Positions 23,431 to 36,420 of a stretch of 64,000 nucleotides of DNA are shown here, one piece after another. Where the stretch lies: assembly GCA_963555705.1 (NCBI GenBank), contig OY743184.1, positions 26,932,639-26,996,638 on the forward strand, in the 5' to 3' direction. Below the pieces are notes generated by a model that saw only the letters and a program-made list of their open reading frames with translations, searched no databases and was not told where the DNA came from. This DNA comes from Ligustrum vulgare. Taxonomy: Eukaryota; Streptophyta; Magnoliopsida; Lamiales; Oleaceae. A program made the position numbers and the translations under genes. Numbering within the stretch: position 1 is the first letter of the stretch; each line of letters starts with the position of its first letter.

Positions 23431-23439
23431 GGTGACTGA

Positions 23440-24145
23440 ATAGTGACGTATAGTATTTAATTGGATGAATAGTGCATAAATTTAATTGGATGAATAGTGC
23501 CTGATTTGATGGGAAATTTAGGCAATTTGTCCGCATGGTGTTTAATTGGATGAATAGTGCTTAAATTGATGAAAAATTCGATCAATTTGTCCGCATAGTG
23601 TTTAATTGGATAAATAGTAAATCCAATTATTGCTCGCATATTGTTTAATTGAATGAATAGTGTCTAAATCAGATTAATTGTGTTTAACTGCAATTGTGCT
23701 TAAATTGGATGAATAGTATTTAATTGCAATTGGAATAGTGCCTGAATTGGATGAATAATGTTTAATTGTAATTGGATGAATAATAGTGCATTCAATTGTT
23801 ACTCGTATATATAGTGTTTAATTGGATGAATAATGCTTAAATTGGATTAACAGTATTTTTAATTGCAATTGGAATATTGTTTAAATTGGATGAATAGTAT
23901 TTAATTACAATTAGATTGGATGAATAGTGCTAATTTAATTGCAATTGGATTGAATTGCATGAATAGTGTCAAATTCACATCCATATAGTGTTTTATTGGA
24001 TGTATAATGCCTAAATGAGATTAATGGTATTTAATTGCAATTGAAATAGTACATAAATTGGATGAATATTGTTTAATTGCAATTGGATTAAATGAATAGT
24101 TCCATTTAATTGCAATTAAAATTTGATGAATAGTGTCAATTTCAT
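23440..24145 (+). repeat. Minisatellite array A (ggatgaatagtg units)
   Basis: About 20 degenerate units built from tttaattggatgaatagtg and gcaattgga, roughly 20-50 bp per higher unit. The same units appear as reverse complement at 24.8-25.25 kb. Confidence 0.85.
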
Positions 24146-24339
24146 ATTCAATCTTTTATATATAGTAAGATAAGATATCTATGTTCATTATATAAACTAA
24201 AGGAAATAACATATGTATTATTCTCAACATTTTCTAAATTTTTGTTTTCATAATATATAATGTATTACGAACTTCAACTCATTTTTATATACATTGAAAC
24301 TTAATTCAATATGATAAAAATGTTCAAGAACCTTAAGAT

Positions 24340-24686
24340 TGGGGATAACAAAATGGCTCATCAACTCAAGTTGCTTGGGCTCGACTTAGAAAAAGATTGG
24401 ACTTAGCTCGACTCGCGGTTCGAGATTTCGAGCCAAATCGACCTGAGTTTTTTTATGGACTGGCTTTGGTTTCTCTCGACTAGAGCAAAAAAAGTCCACC
24501 AAAAAAGTACGAGCTTTGAAATTCGACTGGGAGTTCGGCTCGACTCGTTGTATATATATATTTTAAATAACAAATTTATAAATTTTTGTTATAAAATAAA
24601 ATAAAATTTAAAAGCACGGGACTCGGTTCGGCTCAATGTGAAAAAGTTTGAGCCTTGAATTTCGACTCGGCTCGTAGACATCCCTA
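24340..24686. mobile_element. hAT-type MITE, 347 bp
   Basis: The left end is tggggataacaa and the right end, read inward, is TAGGGATGTCTA. The 8-bp flanks cttaagat and cttaagac form a target duplication with one mismatch. The inside has ggctcgactcg and gactcggttcggct phrases in inverted order. It sits in the spacer between the two minisatellite arrays. Confidence 0.75.
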
Positions 24687-24804
24687 CTTAAGACTAGTAA
24701 AGAGTTTTTTTGACCTGTATTGAATGTTCAACACAAAACTCTTCCAAAGTTTATTTTCTACTCGATGATATCTAATATCTTACTATATAAAAAATATTAA
24801 ATGT

Positions 24805-25245
24805 GCAATTGTCACTATTCATCCAATCAAATTGCAATTAAACACTATTTACCCAATTTAGGCACTATTTCAATTGCAATTGAACATTATTCATCCAATT
24901 TGGCACTATTTATCCAATCCAATTGCAATTAAATTGGCACTATTCATCCAATCCAATCCAATTGCAACTAAACACTATTCATCTAATTTGGCACTATTCC
25001 AATTGCAATTGAACACTATTCATCCAATCCAATTGTAATTAAATACTATTCATCCAATTTATGCACTATTCAACCAATCCAATTGCAATTAAACATTATT
25101 CATCCAATTTATACAATATTCCAATTGCAATTAAACATTATTCATCCAATTTAGGCACTATTCATCTAATTAAACACTATGCGGACAACAATTGGATGCA
25201 CTATTATTCATCCAATTGTAATTAAATACTATTCAATCAAACAAG
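24805..25245 (-). repeat. Minisatellite array B, inverted relative to array A
   Basis: Repeated cactattcatccaat and ccaattgcaattaaacac units, the exact reverse complement of the array A units, for about 440 bp. With array A this makes a long imperfect inverted repeat around a spacer of about 650 bp. Confidence 0.85.
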
Positions 25246-25569
25246 AAATCTTTATTCGAAACTTTCCTGATAGGAAAATTTTGAAAATACAGGCACCAAA
25301 ACTAGTTTTAATAAATATTTGTACGTCCCTAATTAAATTAATTTGTATGTTAATGTGTTTTAACAATCTCTCACAATTAAATTAGCCTATGATCGGAGGC
25401 TGTGAACAGTAAAAAAAATCATTCTTTTTTGTTTTTGCACGGATCTCGAGGTGGTTGGAGGGTTAAAAATTGGAGAATTTCACTAAAATTTACGTCTTTT
25501 ATATTATTTTACCCAAATTTATGTCCTAACTACCATAAGTATCAATGTATGATACTAAAATTTAAATCC

Positions 25570-26400
25570 TAAGGTGGCGTTTTGTTTGTATTTTATTTTG
25601 TATTTTTATTTTCGAAAATGTTTTGTGTTTCCTATTTTCATTTTTGTTTTCAAATTTGCTGAAAACGCGTTTGGTTTGTCATTTCTGAAAACTGTTTTTG
25701 AAAATGAAAAGCTGGAAAACACGTTATGTTTGAAATTTTGCAGAATGCTACTTAAACTATTTTTAATTAATTTGCTTGCAGAATACTACTAATTCAAACT
25801 CAAATTTCCTTTCACAATACACTGAAAACATAGTTACATGCAACACACTAATGTGAGTATTAAGAGTCTATATTAACACAGCTTGGTCAGGTTCGGGATT
25901 TGAAAAAACTCTACTATTAAAATTCAGAAAATGCAAGTTCTTTCAAAACCACCAAAGTCCATTTATCAGTGCATTTTTTGAAATATAATAACAAGAATTC
26001 TCACTTATTTTTTTTTTTTTGTAATGTTGATATTGAATTCAATAAAACTTTATTTAAACTTAGTTCCAAGTTATGATAATTATAAAAAAAAAAAAATTAT
26101 TTAGGCTTAGTTCCAAGTTAGGATAATTCTAAAAAAAGTAATAAATAAATAAAAACTTTATATTAAGCTTAGTTCTAAGTTAAGATAATTCTTAAAAAAA
26201 AAAAAATTCCAAAACGCGTTTTTCGCGTTTTGGACATTTTTTGTCGAAATACACACAAAACGCCCAAAACGAGGTTTTGGGCGTTTTGTGTTTTGTATAC
26301 GATTTTTTTTTTTTGTTTTCCAAAATGCGTTTTCGAAAATGGTAAAGAGAATGCGTTTTTAGCGTTTTTGAAAATAAAAACAGAAAACGACCTCAAAACA
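25570..26400. mobile_element. Non-autonomous DNA element with gcgtttt-type ends
   Basis: The left edge ggtggcgttttgtttgt and the right edge, read inward, gaggtcgttttctgttttt are imperfect inverted repeats followed by matching ttttattttcgaaaa phrases. Near the right end lies a strong hairpin at 26253-26291. Tatgatac-repeat sequence flanks both sides (25500-25560 and 26420-26540), suggesting insertion into a copy of that repeat. No transposase was seen. Confidence 0.5.
26253..26291. repeat. Perfect 18-bp hairpin with 3-base loop
   Basis: The arms acacaaaacgcccaaaac and gttttgggcgttttgtgt are perfectly complementary around gag. Confidence 0.95.
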
Positions 26401-26579
26401 GTAAAGAGAACAGGGGCTAAGTATCTTAAAAATTTTAAAAGTATCATAATATGATACTTTCAAAAGACATAAATTTTAGTAAATCGAAAGTATTATAAAA
26501 TTCTTGTAAGCATTAAAGTGTGATACTTCATGAAGAACATAACGTTCGATCGTGTCAAAAAAAAGTAAAGTATTTATGT

Positions 26580-27236
26580 AAATTAAGTACTTTCAATCAC
26601 ACAATGCATGGGAATATGTTTGAGACAGTGATTTGGATAAAAATTTATGAAAATATATGTTAATTATACAATCATATCAAACAAAATAATAGTACAATAA
26701 CATTTTAATACATAATATTAATGAATTCAAAACTTTAAAAATGAAAAAACTAATCAGTATATGAAATGTAACATGTACAAAACTAACCAAAATTAGGAAA
26801 TCTTGAACATTATAGGATTTTTCATTTTCTTTTTTTAAAAAAATATTTTATTTATTATTTATTTGTTCATTGAACTTTCTTCTTCTAAATAAGTCATTTT
26901 AATCTTATTTTTTTTAAATGTAAAAATATTTTGAAATATAATATAATATATAATAAATAAAATCGTCAACCATAAATCTATATTTGTTTTAAATTGGTAA
27001 TTTTGAATTTAAAGAATATTATTGTTATATTTTTGTGCATTTAATTTTTACTCCAACTGAGTAAATGTGATTTATTTGGAAAATAACTTTTTTTTTTTTT
27101 AGAAAATTTTGTGATAGATTTCTCGTTGAGATCTTCAATTTAACACATATATTACATATTTCTCGACTTCAAAATAATATAATAATTATCAAAAAAATAA
27201 TAATTATTACAAAAAATAGTTTATAGATATTATTAT
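26580..27236. other. AT-rich DNA; first part of a tandem repeat split by a hAT element
   Basis: The part from about 27100 (gatttctcgttgagatcttc, then an acatatttctcgactt phrase) is a copy of a repeat that recurs at about 28415-28530 and 28655-28770. Confidence 0.5.
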
Positions 27237-28285
27237 TAGGGATGGCAATTTGAACCACCAGAACCGAAAGTCGTGGTGAACCGAACTGAATGGTGCGAAA
27301 AAATCGAATCGATTGGGGGCGGTGGGGGCGAGTATGATATGCTAAATTAATGACCCTATTTTTGGTGGGGCGGGTATGGTAATTGTGCTGGTGCCCTGAA
27401 CCGAACTGAATACCCGATTAAAAAAATGAATTTGGGTTATATTTAAAACTTAAAAAGCTCAAAATTATAGTCTATATTTAAAATTCAATTAACCCAACCC
27501 ACATGAGCAAAGCCCAATACAAATCCATTAAGTCTATTTCTATAGTCATTTGAATATTTGATTCGTTCATCTTCACTCCCTCAGTTAATCTCCATTTTGG
27601 CAGACGACAATTCTCCACAAGCTGTACATTTAGAATATTGCTGGTGGGTGCTAGTATAATGTTACCAGATAATAAGTTGCTTCTAGGAAATGCATAGGTG
27701 AATGGTGTTTAACGAAAACTTTGTATGTGGAGGGTTATACTAGTCGTTATGCTCTCAAATTGGCTTTAACATGACAGTACCTGTTTGAATAGCTTGGTTC
27801 TTCTTTTGTTGTTCAACGTGCTTTATTGTCAAGTTCTCTCTGCTAGTATGTTCTTAGAAATATTTAGGTCACAGCCGAATTTATCCTGGTTTACTGTTCT
27901 TCAATGAATACTTTGAAATCCATGGAAACTTATACTCTTTTGTTATACTAATATTGTTATGCTCGTAATATTAATTGCTAAATTCGAATTTTTGAATTTG
28001 AGAATTTGGATATTGTTTGCATTTCGCATTTGAAATTGAAATATTGTTTGCAAAATATGCTTAGTATTGTCATTTTTTTTTTTTTAAATAAATGGCATTT
28101 TCAGTTGGGCTTGAGATTTTTTTTTCATATTTAAGTAGTTATTAACCTTACCGAATCGAGACACAAGCCGAAACCGCATCGACCCGACTTAGGCGGTTAT
28201 GGGGTTGTTATGGTATGAGCAAAAAGTTGGTGGTTCAATTATGTTTTGGACGAACCTACCCCGAACCGAACCGTTGCCGTCACTA
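27237..28285. mobile_element. hAT-type non-autonomous element, 1049 bp
   Basis: The left end is TAGGGATGGCAAT and the right end, read inward, is TAGTGACGGCAAC. Perfect 8-bp duplications attattat lie at 27229-27236 and 28286-28293. Sub-terminal sequence is rich in gaaccgaactgaa and ccgaaccgaacc. The central part carries no transposase-like frame. Confidence 0.9.
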
Positions 28286-28790
28286 ATTATTATAGAACTT
28301 AAATGATCTAATTTAAAGTAAAAAATATAAAGTAAAAACTTTTACGTTTTATCTTTAAGACAATTTTACAGACAATATATTTTCAGTTTGCTTTCACTTG
28401 TTATCTTGTATTAAACTTTTCGTCGAGATATTCGATTCAACACCCATATTACATATTTTTTCGGCATCAAAATAATACATTAATTATCAAAAGAAAAATT
28501 AGTTTATAGATAGTATTATAGAACTTAAATGATATAATTTAAAATCAATGAGATATTGAGGAAAAGTAAAAAATATAAAAAAACTTTTACATTTGACCTT
28601 TGAGACGATTTTACAAACAATATTTTTAGAGTTTGCTCTTTCTTGTTAGCTTGTATTAAACTTCTCCTTCAGATCTTCAATTTTACATTCATATTATATA
28701 ATTTTCGACTTCAATATAACAAAAGAATTATCAAAAGAATAATAACTATTACAAAGCAAAAAAAATAGTTCATACATCTTGATATCATTC
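28286..28790. repeat. Tandem repeat with about 240-bp period
   Basis: Successive copies share acaatatttt..agtttgct, cttgtattaaact and cattatacat-type phrases, at 28369 onward and 28609 onward. A further copy is split by the hAT element to the left. Confidence 0.6.
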
Positions 28791-28858
28791 ATTGTGTAGC
28801 ACGGATTCTAAGGTAATTAATGACACATGTACCACAATAATTGCTAAAATATTTACTA

Positions 28859-28890
28859 CATTATTATTATTATTGTTGTTGTTGTTGTTG
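28859..28890. repeat. Trinucleotide repeats (att)n then (gtt)n
   Basis: About five att units merge into five gtt units. Confidence 0.9.
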
Positions 28891-29246
28891 TTTCTGCTGC
28901 ATAAATTTCCAGATTTAGAAAGTCATTTTGGATAGAAAACTATGTGGATGTTATTTTTGGCATGACTTTTTGTTATTATATATAGATTGATAGATATATT
29001 AGCCATAGTGGGCCTACGTGGTGAGTAATCCAACATTTTTTAATAACACCAGTGGGGCGTCCCGCGTTGCAGTACCCCGAGTGTCGTGTATGGTGCAATA
29101 TTGACGGACTGATAGGGTGATTATATTTGTACAATATTTTCAAGATGTTTGTTGGAGAAATGAATGTGTGCATTTTTCTTTTCGTAAAGGTCATTATGTA
29201 TGCAATATTGACCTTTACTCTACTCAAACTATTCAATTTCAATAAC

Positions 29247-30474
29247 TTAGTGTTCTAAAAAGTTCGCTTACACTTGCGCTTAGGCTTGAAGTTTGGCCTC
29301 CCCTCTTCGTCCGCTTGGTATTTTACCCGCGCTTCGCTCGAGCAATACCGCGCTTTTTCGTGCCTAGATGCGTTTAAGCTTGATGGTCGACTTCGTCGCA
29401 TCATCACGCTTCACGCTTTTTAGTAGGGGTGAACAAGATTTGGTTTGGGCGGTTTGTGACAAAATTTCAAACCAACCTATTTAAAGCGGTTTGTGATTTT
29501 TCCAACCCAAACCAAACAATTTCATTTTTTAAACCAAACGAAACCGAACTTTTTTTTGTGATTGGTGTGGTTTCAAACAACGGTTTACAAACGAAATAAA
29601 TTGACACGTTTATAAATAAGTTTAAGCATATATATTTGACTAGATTTCGACTTAAAGCGTTGATACAAGTCAAAATAATATATTATATCACTAATAGAGG
29701 AAAAAAAAACACAAGAAGAAATATTAATTTTTATTTCTAATTACATAATGAAGCGAGATTCAATCAGCAAGAAAACAATTTTGGAAAACATATTTCAGAA
29801 GCGTGTATCGGCATCCAGCTTCTCACCAAGAAAGCAAGCCTGAATCCTTTGGCAGCTTATCAATACATCAAAAATGTTATTTTTTACTCCATACATATAT
29901 TTACTTATTCACATTGATGAAATATAAGTTTCTGCTACATTTTTTTTTTTTTTAATTTAAAGTTGGCCTTTACTAGAAAAATCAATAGAGTATTACCATA
30001 ATTTGCATCCTGGAAGTAGTTGTAGTTAATTCATCTACAATTTTAATAAGTTAAATGCTATAAAAATACGGATGAGTCATTTCATTATTGGAAAAACTAG
30101 CAACTAAATCCTTTGACAGCTTATTATTATATAAAAAATTTTATTTTTTCCTCCATACACATGTTTATTCATACTTACATTAGTGGAATATTATAAGTTT
30201 CTGCTGCATTTTTTTTTCTTAAATTGAAAGTTTGCATTTATTTTTTATTTTTATAATTTTTTAAATTTTAGCGGGTTGGCGATTTGAAACCGCGATTTTG
30301 AAAATTGAAACATAAACCAAACATTTTAAGGCGGTTTGGAAAATTTTCAAACGAAACCAAACAATTTCACATTTGAAACCGAATCAAGCCAAACCATTTG
30401 TTGCGGTTTGGTTCGGTTTTGCGGGTTGGTGGTTTATTTGTTCACCCCTACTTTTTGGAACACTGCTTGAATGA
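29247..30474. mobile_element. Outer MITE split by a hAT insertion
   Basis: The left part starts agtgttctaaaaagttcgc and the right part ends cttttt-ggaacactgctt; read inward they match. The left half (29247-29423) is rich in gcgctt, cgcttcg and tcacgctt phrases of a known plant MITE style. The two halves are separated by the element at 29424-30450. Confidence 0.55.
29424..30450. mobile_element. hAT-type element, 1027 bp
   Basis: The two ends carry perfect 13-bp inverted termini TAGGGGTGAACAA. The 8-bp flanks are ctttttag and ctttttgg (one mismatch). Sub-terminal ggtttgggcggtttg and caaaccgcaacaaatgg-type phrases are mutually inverted. No transposase frame. Confidence 0.9.
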
Positions 30475-30659
30475 TTTGGCTATCAATGTGCTTGGATTGG
30501 TAAGTATTCTTATTTTTTAGCACTTGTTAAATGTACCAACCTAATCTTGAATGAATATGTTTTGCCCATTTCCTCTTGGACATTCACAAGTATCCATTCA
30601 CAGAATGAATATTATGCACAAGGACAGATTCACCTCATGTCCTGTTCACTTTATTTTGC

Positions 30660-32159
30660 AACACAAAATATACCGACAAGTGTACGGATCGTGTAAAATA
30701 ATAAAGTGGACAAAGGAGTTCAAATTATTTTCTTACGAAGACTGCTATTAAGTATCGAAATCGTTGGTTCCTAACCTTATTTGAACAATGAAAAGTGTTT
30801 TGTATTTTAAACTTAAACTAAGAAAATAAACTAAAGAAATAAATTTCGATATTTTTTTGTTATTTTAAAAATAATTTTAAATTAGATGGGATTCACCGCC
30901 TAACCATATAAATTAAATCAAATTCCTGTTTTGTTTCCTAAATATACATTCAGTCGAATTCACTAATGTATATTAAAATTCCTCTCTCGGACTTAAATCA
31001 ATTTTACCTAAATAAGTCAATCATGTATCTCTACAGAGGGTCCGAATTATTCCTTATCTAGATGCATAGAACACAATAATTCACACTCGATCGCGATAAT
31101 AACAAATTTATATCTTTATCTCTTGTCAAATTACCAAATTTTATTCATAAGCCTAGTTTGGCAGCTCACCTCTCGGATTATGAAAACAAACTACGAAATC
31201 ATAAATTAGTGGCCAATCAACTCATGCATTAAACTCAAAATAAAATCAATACATACAACGAATCATTAAAACAACGAGATTTGAAATTAAAATAATAAAG
31301 CTAGGCTACATAGTTAATCCCAACATGAGAGTTTAGTTACGCAACATGATAAAATAACAAAAACAATAAAAATAAGCATTCATTGAAAATAACGTAAAAG
31401 AATGGAAAGCATACACCAAGATTCAATTCTTCATGTGATCTTCAAATCTCCCTCCTTTGCTATACGTTGATCTCCTAAGAATTCAATGTAAAAATCTAAG
31501 TTTTAGGCTGTTCTTAAGTGAGGCAAATGTCTGAAATTCGTGTCTCATATATTTTATATATAGGTTTTGAAAAAACCTAGCGAAACAAAGAGAAAAAATT
31601 GATGAAGATCGCGCAAAAAGCCCAGTCTAAGAACGTGTGACCGCGTGCGATAGTACCGTGCAATTGCGTGATTATATGTTTAACTCTCGAGATGATTTTT
31701 GACAGCATAGCGCCACTGCACAGTGTTATGGCGCGCGATCACATGGTTGTAGACTTCAGTGCAAATTTCCAACTTTAAAATCCATATAAGTCTCTGGCTT
31801 TTATTTGCAACTTCAATCCTCCACTTCCAATTGAAGCATTTTGATCCCCATACTTTAGAATCTTTTTTATTAACTCGTTTCAACTCTAAAATTCTTCAAT
31901 TAGGCCCTCCAACTCTTGATTTCATCCATTTAACACATTGTATCTTTTCCTGCTAACGTCATTAATTTCTCAATTATCCAATTTAGCTCCAAATGTCATC
32001 TAATTTTGCATTATTTCCATCAATTACTTCATTCTCATGATTTTGAAATATTTTCTGAAATGTAAATAAATAAACACAAATTAAGTAGTATTTATTCTAA
32101 AACAAAAATTTAATATTATAATTTTGACATATAAATAAGTGTATAGAATACACTTATCA
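30660..32159 (-). mobile_element. 3' LTR of an Athila-like Ty3-gypsy element
   Basis: On the minus strand it begins TGATAAGTGTATTC at 32159, with an immediate inverted copy (ATACACTTAT) giving a hairpin at about 32134-32159. At the other end the plus strand reads ataccgacaagtgtacgg, the usual opposite edge of such LTRs. A purine-rich stretch (GGAGGTATT) lies just outside at 32160-32170. The left limit is approximate. Confidence 0.6.
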
Positions 32160-34739
32160 AATACCTCCAAACTAGAATCATTGTTCGTCCTCGAACAAAC
32201 TAAAACTAAAAGTATAATTCAAAATTGTAGAATAAACTCAAAGTTAATTTGCTCTGTCATATGCCTCAAAATTCATATCAAACATGCACTTCATAATAGA
32301 AAGTGAGGCAACACATTAAAATCATTTGATACTTATCCGATGCTCAACTTTTCATGTGTTTATGTGAACAGCCAAAATTAAGTGCATACTCATATTAAGA
32401 CAAACTCAACATAGTGTGACTTTAAATTGCATAAGTCCATATCCTAGGTGTAAGACAATGCTTTTCTTTCAATTTCTTGCATCTCTCAGGTATGATCACT
32501 TCATTATGCTTTTCTCTCGATTCCCAAGGCTCCTTCTACTTATGTGGTTTGAAATCATCGAACATTTGTATTTTTTCCACGTAAAGCGGTCAGAATTAGC
32601 TAAGTCTTTCTAAACGATTAATGGTAAGTGGTTCCCTAATTCATACCTTTAGTTTCCAAAGTCTCAGTCTCAAAGCTTATATCATGCACTTTATTTTACT
32701 CTTTTATGGACGACTTTTCTTTCTTTTTCTTTTATGTCATTGTCTCTTACCATCTTTGTACAATACTTTTCTCATTTGCTTTCTATGTGATCCCTTTAGC
32801 AGTGACTCCCAAGCCAGAAGACTTTAGGGTACCTGGTTCAGAGAACCCCTCAAACTTAATTACCCGAGTCACAAAGGCTACAAAGAAAAGTTGAAGACGT
32901 TTTTATGTCTTATGTATAAGTCCTCTCTCCCTTAAGTTTCCTAGTTGACCCATGTAGCGAGCTTTAGGCAGATAGCTCCCAATTCAAATGAATTTTGGGT
33001 ACCAAGTTTTAAGACCCTTAATAGCTTAATTGCTTAAGTCAAAAAGGCTACGAAGAGAAGAATAAGACTTATTTATTTACTTGAGTGCTAGTACTAACTT
33101 ATACTCGTTGACCAAGACCTATTAGCCTAATGACACATTTCAGGAACTTCAGACCCTCAAAAGTTTAAGCATACCTTCACCAATCTTTCCACCCCCAAAC
33201 TTCTCTTTAGCAAGTTTAGAATCTAAGTTTAAAGGTTGGGGTTTCTATAGATCTAAGGTTAGGAATCATCAAACCTAGGTCGAGAAATTGAAAATTACCC
33301 CACATATACTGAATAAGTCTCTCCACAAGTAATTATCCAACCATGACTAAGTGCTCAGTTTTAGAAAAGTCTAACATAGATAAGCAATAAGAAAAACAAT
33401 TAGACACATATGTTGTCCAAAATTCCAACTAAAACACAACTTCAATACAAACCATATCATAGGCAATAAGCCAATCAACAATTTTTTTTTTTTTTTTTTT
33501 TTTTTTTTGAATTTTCGAGTTTTTTTTCTTCTCTCTCTCTCTCTCTCTCCTTTTTTTTTTTGTATCCAAAAATCGAAATGAATGCATGGAATGAGACTGA
33601 ATATGAATAATTTCGATGAATGAGATTTTTCCACCCCCAAATTAGAAAGAAACATTGCCCTCAATGTTTGTCAAATAAATGTGAAATTGAAACATAAGAT
33701 ATGACAAGGGTACTAGTACTTCCCAAGTGTAGAGGAGAGGTGTTTATATGCCTTGCAACTCTTCTTTCATGCTATTTGGATAACCTTGATCCTTTCCTTG
33801 CATTTCCCAACTTGATTTGAGGTGTTTTGAGTGGTGTGTTCCTTGCAAATAAAAGATAAATAACTTTAGAAGACACAAACACCATCAAGAAACTAAGAAA
33901 GTTCAAAAACACCACCCCAAACAAGATTTAAGCCAAATCCAATATTTTCAAACATGGTCGACCACACATATTCAAGCCCTGACATCACCTCGAAAAACAG
34001 AAATTTTTCTGAGCCATCTTTTGGTATGTTAAAGTTCATAACATGATCTACAACATATTAAAAATTCAAAGCATTTGGAGTCCAATAAGGTCGTGAGACA
34101 TTATAGAGAAATAGGTGACATAAAGCTATTTTCAGGTGCAATGGCCTGCAGTGGCCTTGCAATGGAGCTGCAATGGTGCATAGATAATTTTCATGATTTT
34201 TATGCGATGCAGTGAAATAACTCATGAACTTTTAGGAGAGAAAACGATCTTATGATGTAATGGATTGAAAGGAACATAGTTAAGTTTTAATTTCTACCGG
34301 ATTGTCTCCAAAATAGTCGCGCAATCGCATGGTAGGATCACTCGTGATCATGCAGTCTAATACTGTTCTTAAAATTTTTATTAAATGCACTCACGCGATA
34401 TTACTACTGAACGGTCACACGGCTATCTGAACAGTGTACTTAAAATTTTCCTGTTTTTGAATTTCAACCCCGTTTTTTCACCCCTAATCACTTCATGATC
34501 TTAGCTGTGCTCTATCAAACATCATCTTCATAATCTAAACTCGTGTGTGTATGTTTTTGGGATAACAATTAAAGCTTAGTCTAACTAAAATATGTAAAAT
34601 TGAAAACATACATAAACATGCAAAAATAGTCAAACAGGCAAAACAACTTAAAAATGTAACCTATCATGTATGTATCTAAAATAAACTATGTAATAACAAA
34701 TGAAAGTATAATAGATAAAAGGGGAGAGAGTTGGATTCC
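32160..34739 (-). mobile_element. 3' non-coding part of the Athila-like element
   Basis: The part next to the LTR contains, on the minus strand, TTCGAGGACGAACAATG, a phrase common in this position. A 29-base T tract lies at 33482-33510, followed by a (ct)n run at about 33531-33549. At 34741-34760 the minus strand reads GCGCTTGTTGGTAGGGAA, the phrase that usually follows the end of pol in this lineage. Reverse transcriptase and integrase are absent, apparently deleted. No env-like frame was recognised. Confidence 0.5.
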
Positions 34740-34792
34740 CTACCAACAAGCGCTCCGTTTATAGTCTAAAGTTCGACTTTTTGCTCTTTTCA

Positions 34793-35422
34793 TCATGGAG
34801 GCATGAATGAGGCTCGTGAAATCTTGCATTGCTTGCAATTTCCTGCTATGCATGTCACAACTATTTTCCTCACTTTCTTGAATTCATTGTTTTCTTTTAC
34901 AGCATTGTGTTGTGGATAGTTTGGGTTTTCTTCCTTTTTGCATCTCCATCCATTTTCTTTTACAACTATCTCCACTTTGCAACAACTTTCAGCTTGAACT
35001 CTAAGATCACATCGTGGAGTGATGCTGAATGTGACTTGTTCATTCTCCACCCTGAAGATGATTTCTCATTTTCCAATGTCTATTAGGGCGCATCCAAATA
35101 TTAGAGGCACCTGGTTGTCCTCTTCCATATCTAGGATCACAAAATCAGTTGGGAAGAAAAATTTACTCACTTTTACAATGATGTTTTCAACAATTCTATG
35201 TGGATATTGAATTGATTTGTTGGCTAGCTTTAGTATGATATTTGTTGGTTTAGGCTCCCTCAAACTAAGTTTCATGTAAACAGATTGAGACATTAAATTA
35301 ACACTTGCCCCTAAATCATACAAAACTTTATCAAAACTTAAATTACCAATAGTACAAGGGATAGAAAAACTCACTGGATTGTTCAGTTTTTGTGGTAACT
35401 TGTTTTGTAAAAATGGCACTGC
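34793..35422 (-). pseudogene. Athila-like polyprotein: aspartic-protease part, left portion
   Basis: The minus-strand frame 35066-35419 reads NKLPQKLNNPVSFSIPCTIG, then LYDLGASVNLM, LKLANKSIQYP and a DFVILDMEEDNQVPLIFG segment. This is the retropepsin-like domain of Athila gypsy elements, with DLGAS at the active-site position. The frame continues weakly to 34793. The piece is cut at 35422 by a solo LTR and resumes at 38571. The next expected domains (RT, RNase H, integrase) are missing. Confidence 0.85.
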
Positions 35423-35637
35423 TGTAATACTGCTTTTAATTTTTACGTGCTTTCTTGAATATCACGCAATTTCTAAATTGATACTATAATGAATTATTTA
35501 TTTGATAATTATTACTGATAAGTGATAACAATTTGAAGTATTTTGCAGTGGAAGGACTTGGATACCGTCTTGATCAATGTGTCAAATGCGTCAATTAGAA
35601 CGTTTATAAATTGTTTACGTCCAATTCTATGTCCAAT

Positions 35638-36420
35638 TATACCTGGGCAAAAGAACCGGAACAAGCGATTCGGTTCCGTTCTACCAAAATTTTAAACGGT
35701 TCTGGTTCTTAAAATCAAGAACCATCGGGTTCCGGTTCTGGTTCAGATTCTTGGTTTAGAACCAGAACCAAAATAAAACACGATTTTTTATTTTTTTAAA
35801 AATATATTTTAAAAAAATCATCAATTTTTAATCTTAATGCATGTTAACCTGTCCATTAGTCAATATCAGTTACCCAACAACTATTAACTCATTCAATATT
35901 ACAATACCTATAAGCAAAACAAGTAATAAATAAAAAATCATAAATCAAAAATCATTTTTCTTTCACTGATCTGTCGTCTGGATTCAAGCCTTCAGCCGTC
36001 ACACCTTCAGTTCTTCAAAAATTAACAAATAATAATTTTTTATCTTGTTTTCAAAGATTTACTGGACTTGTACGATTGTTTTCCTAAAAAGGTGGAGAAT
36101 TACGTGTAGAAATTGAAGAAATTTTAGAAGGAACACATAGACGCGGATGAGGAGATACGTTACTGTCTGGAAGAGAGTGAATATTTTGATGTCAATGATT
36201 TTGAATGTTGTATTCGCATTTTGATCAAGGTCGATGACCTTACTATCTTACGACTCTTACCAGCCGGAATCTACCCTGGCTTCATCGCTTAAGTTTGAAA
36301 ATTTTAATTTAGGAAATCGGAACTAGAACCAGAACCAGAATCAAAAGAACTGAACGGTTCGGTTCCAGTTCGGTTCAGTTCCCTAGGAACCAGAACCATA
36401 TGGAACCACACCCACACCTA
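35638..36420. mobile_element. hAT-type element, 783 bp, nested in the solo LTR
   Basis: Perfect 8-bp duplications tgtccaat lie at 35630-35637 and 36421-36428. The ends (tatacctgggca and, read inward, TAGGTGTGGGTG) match only loosely. The sub-terminal blocks ggttccggttctggttc and gaaccagaaccagaa are inverted copies. No transposase frame. Confidence 0.75.
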
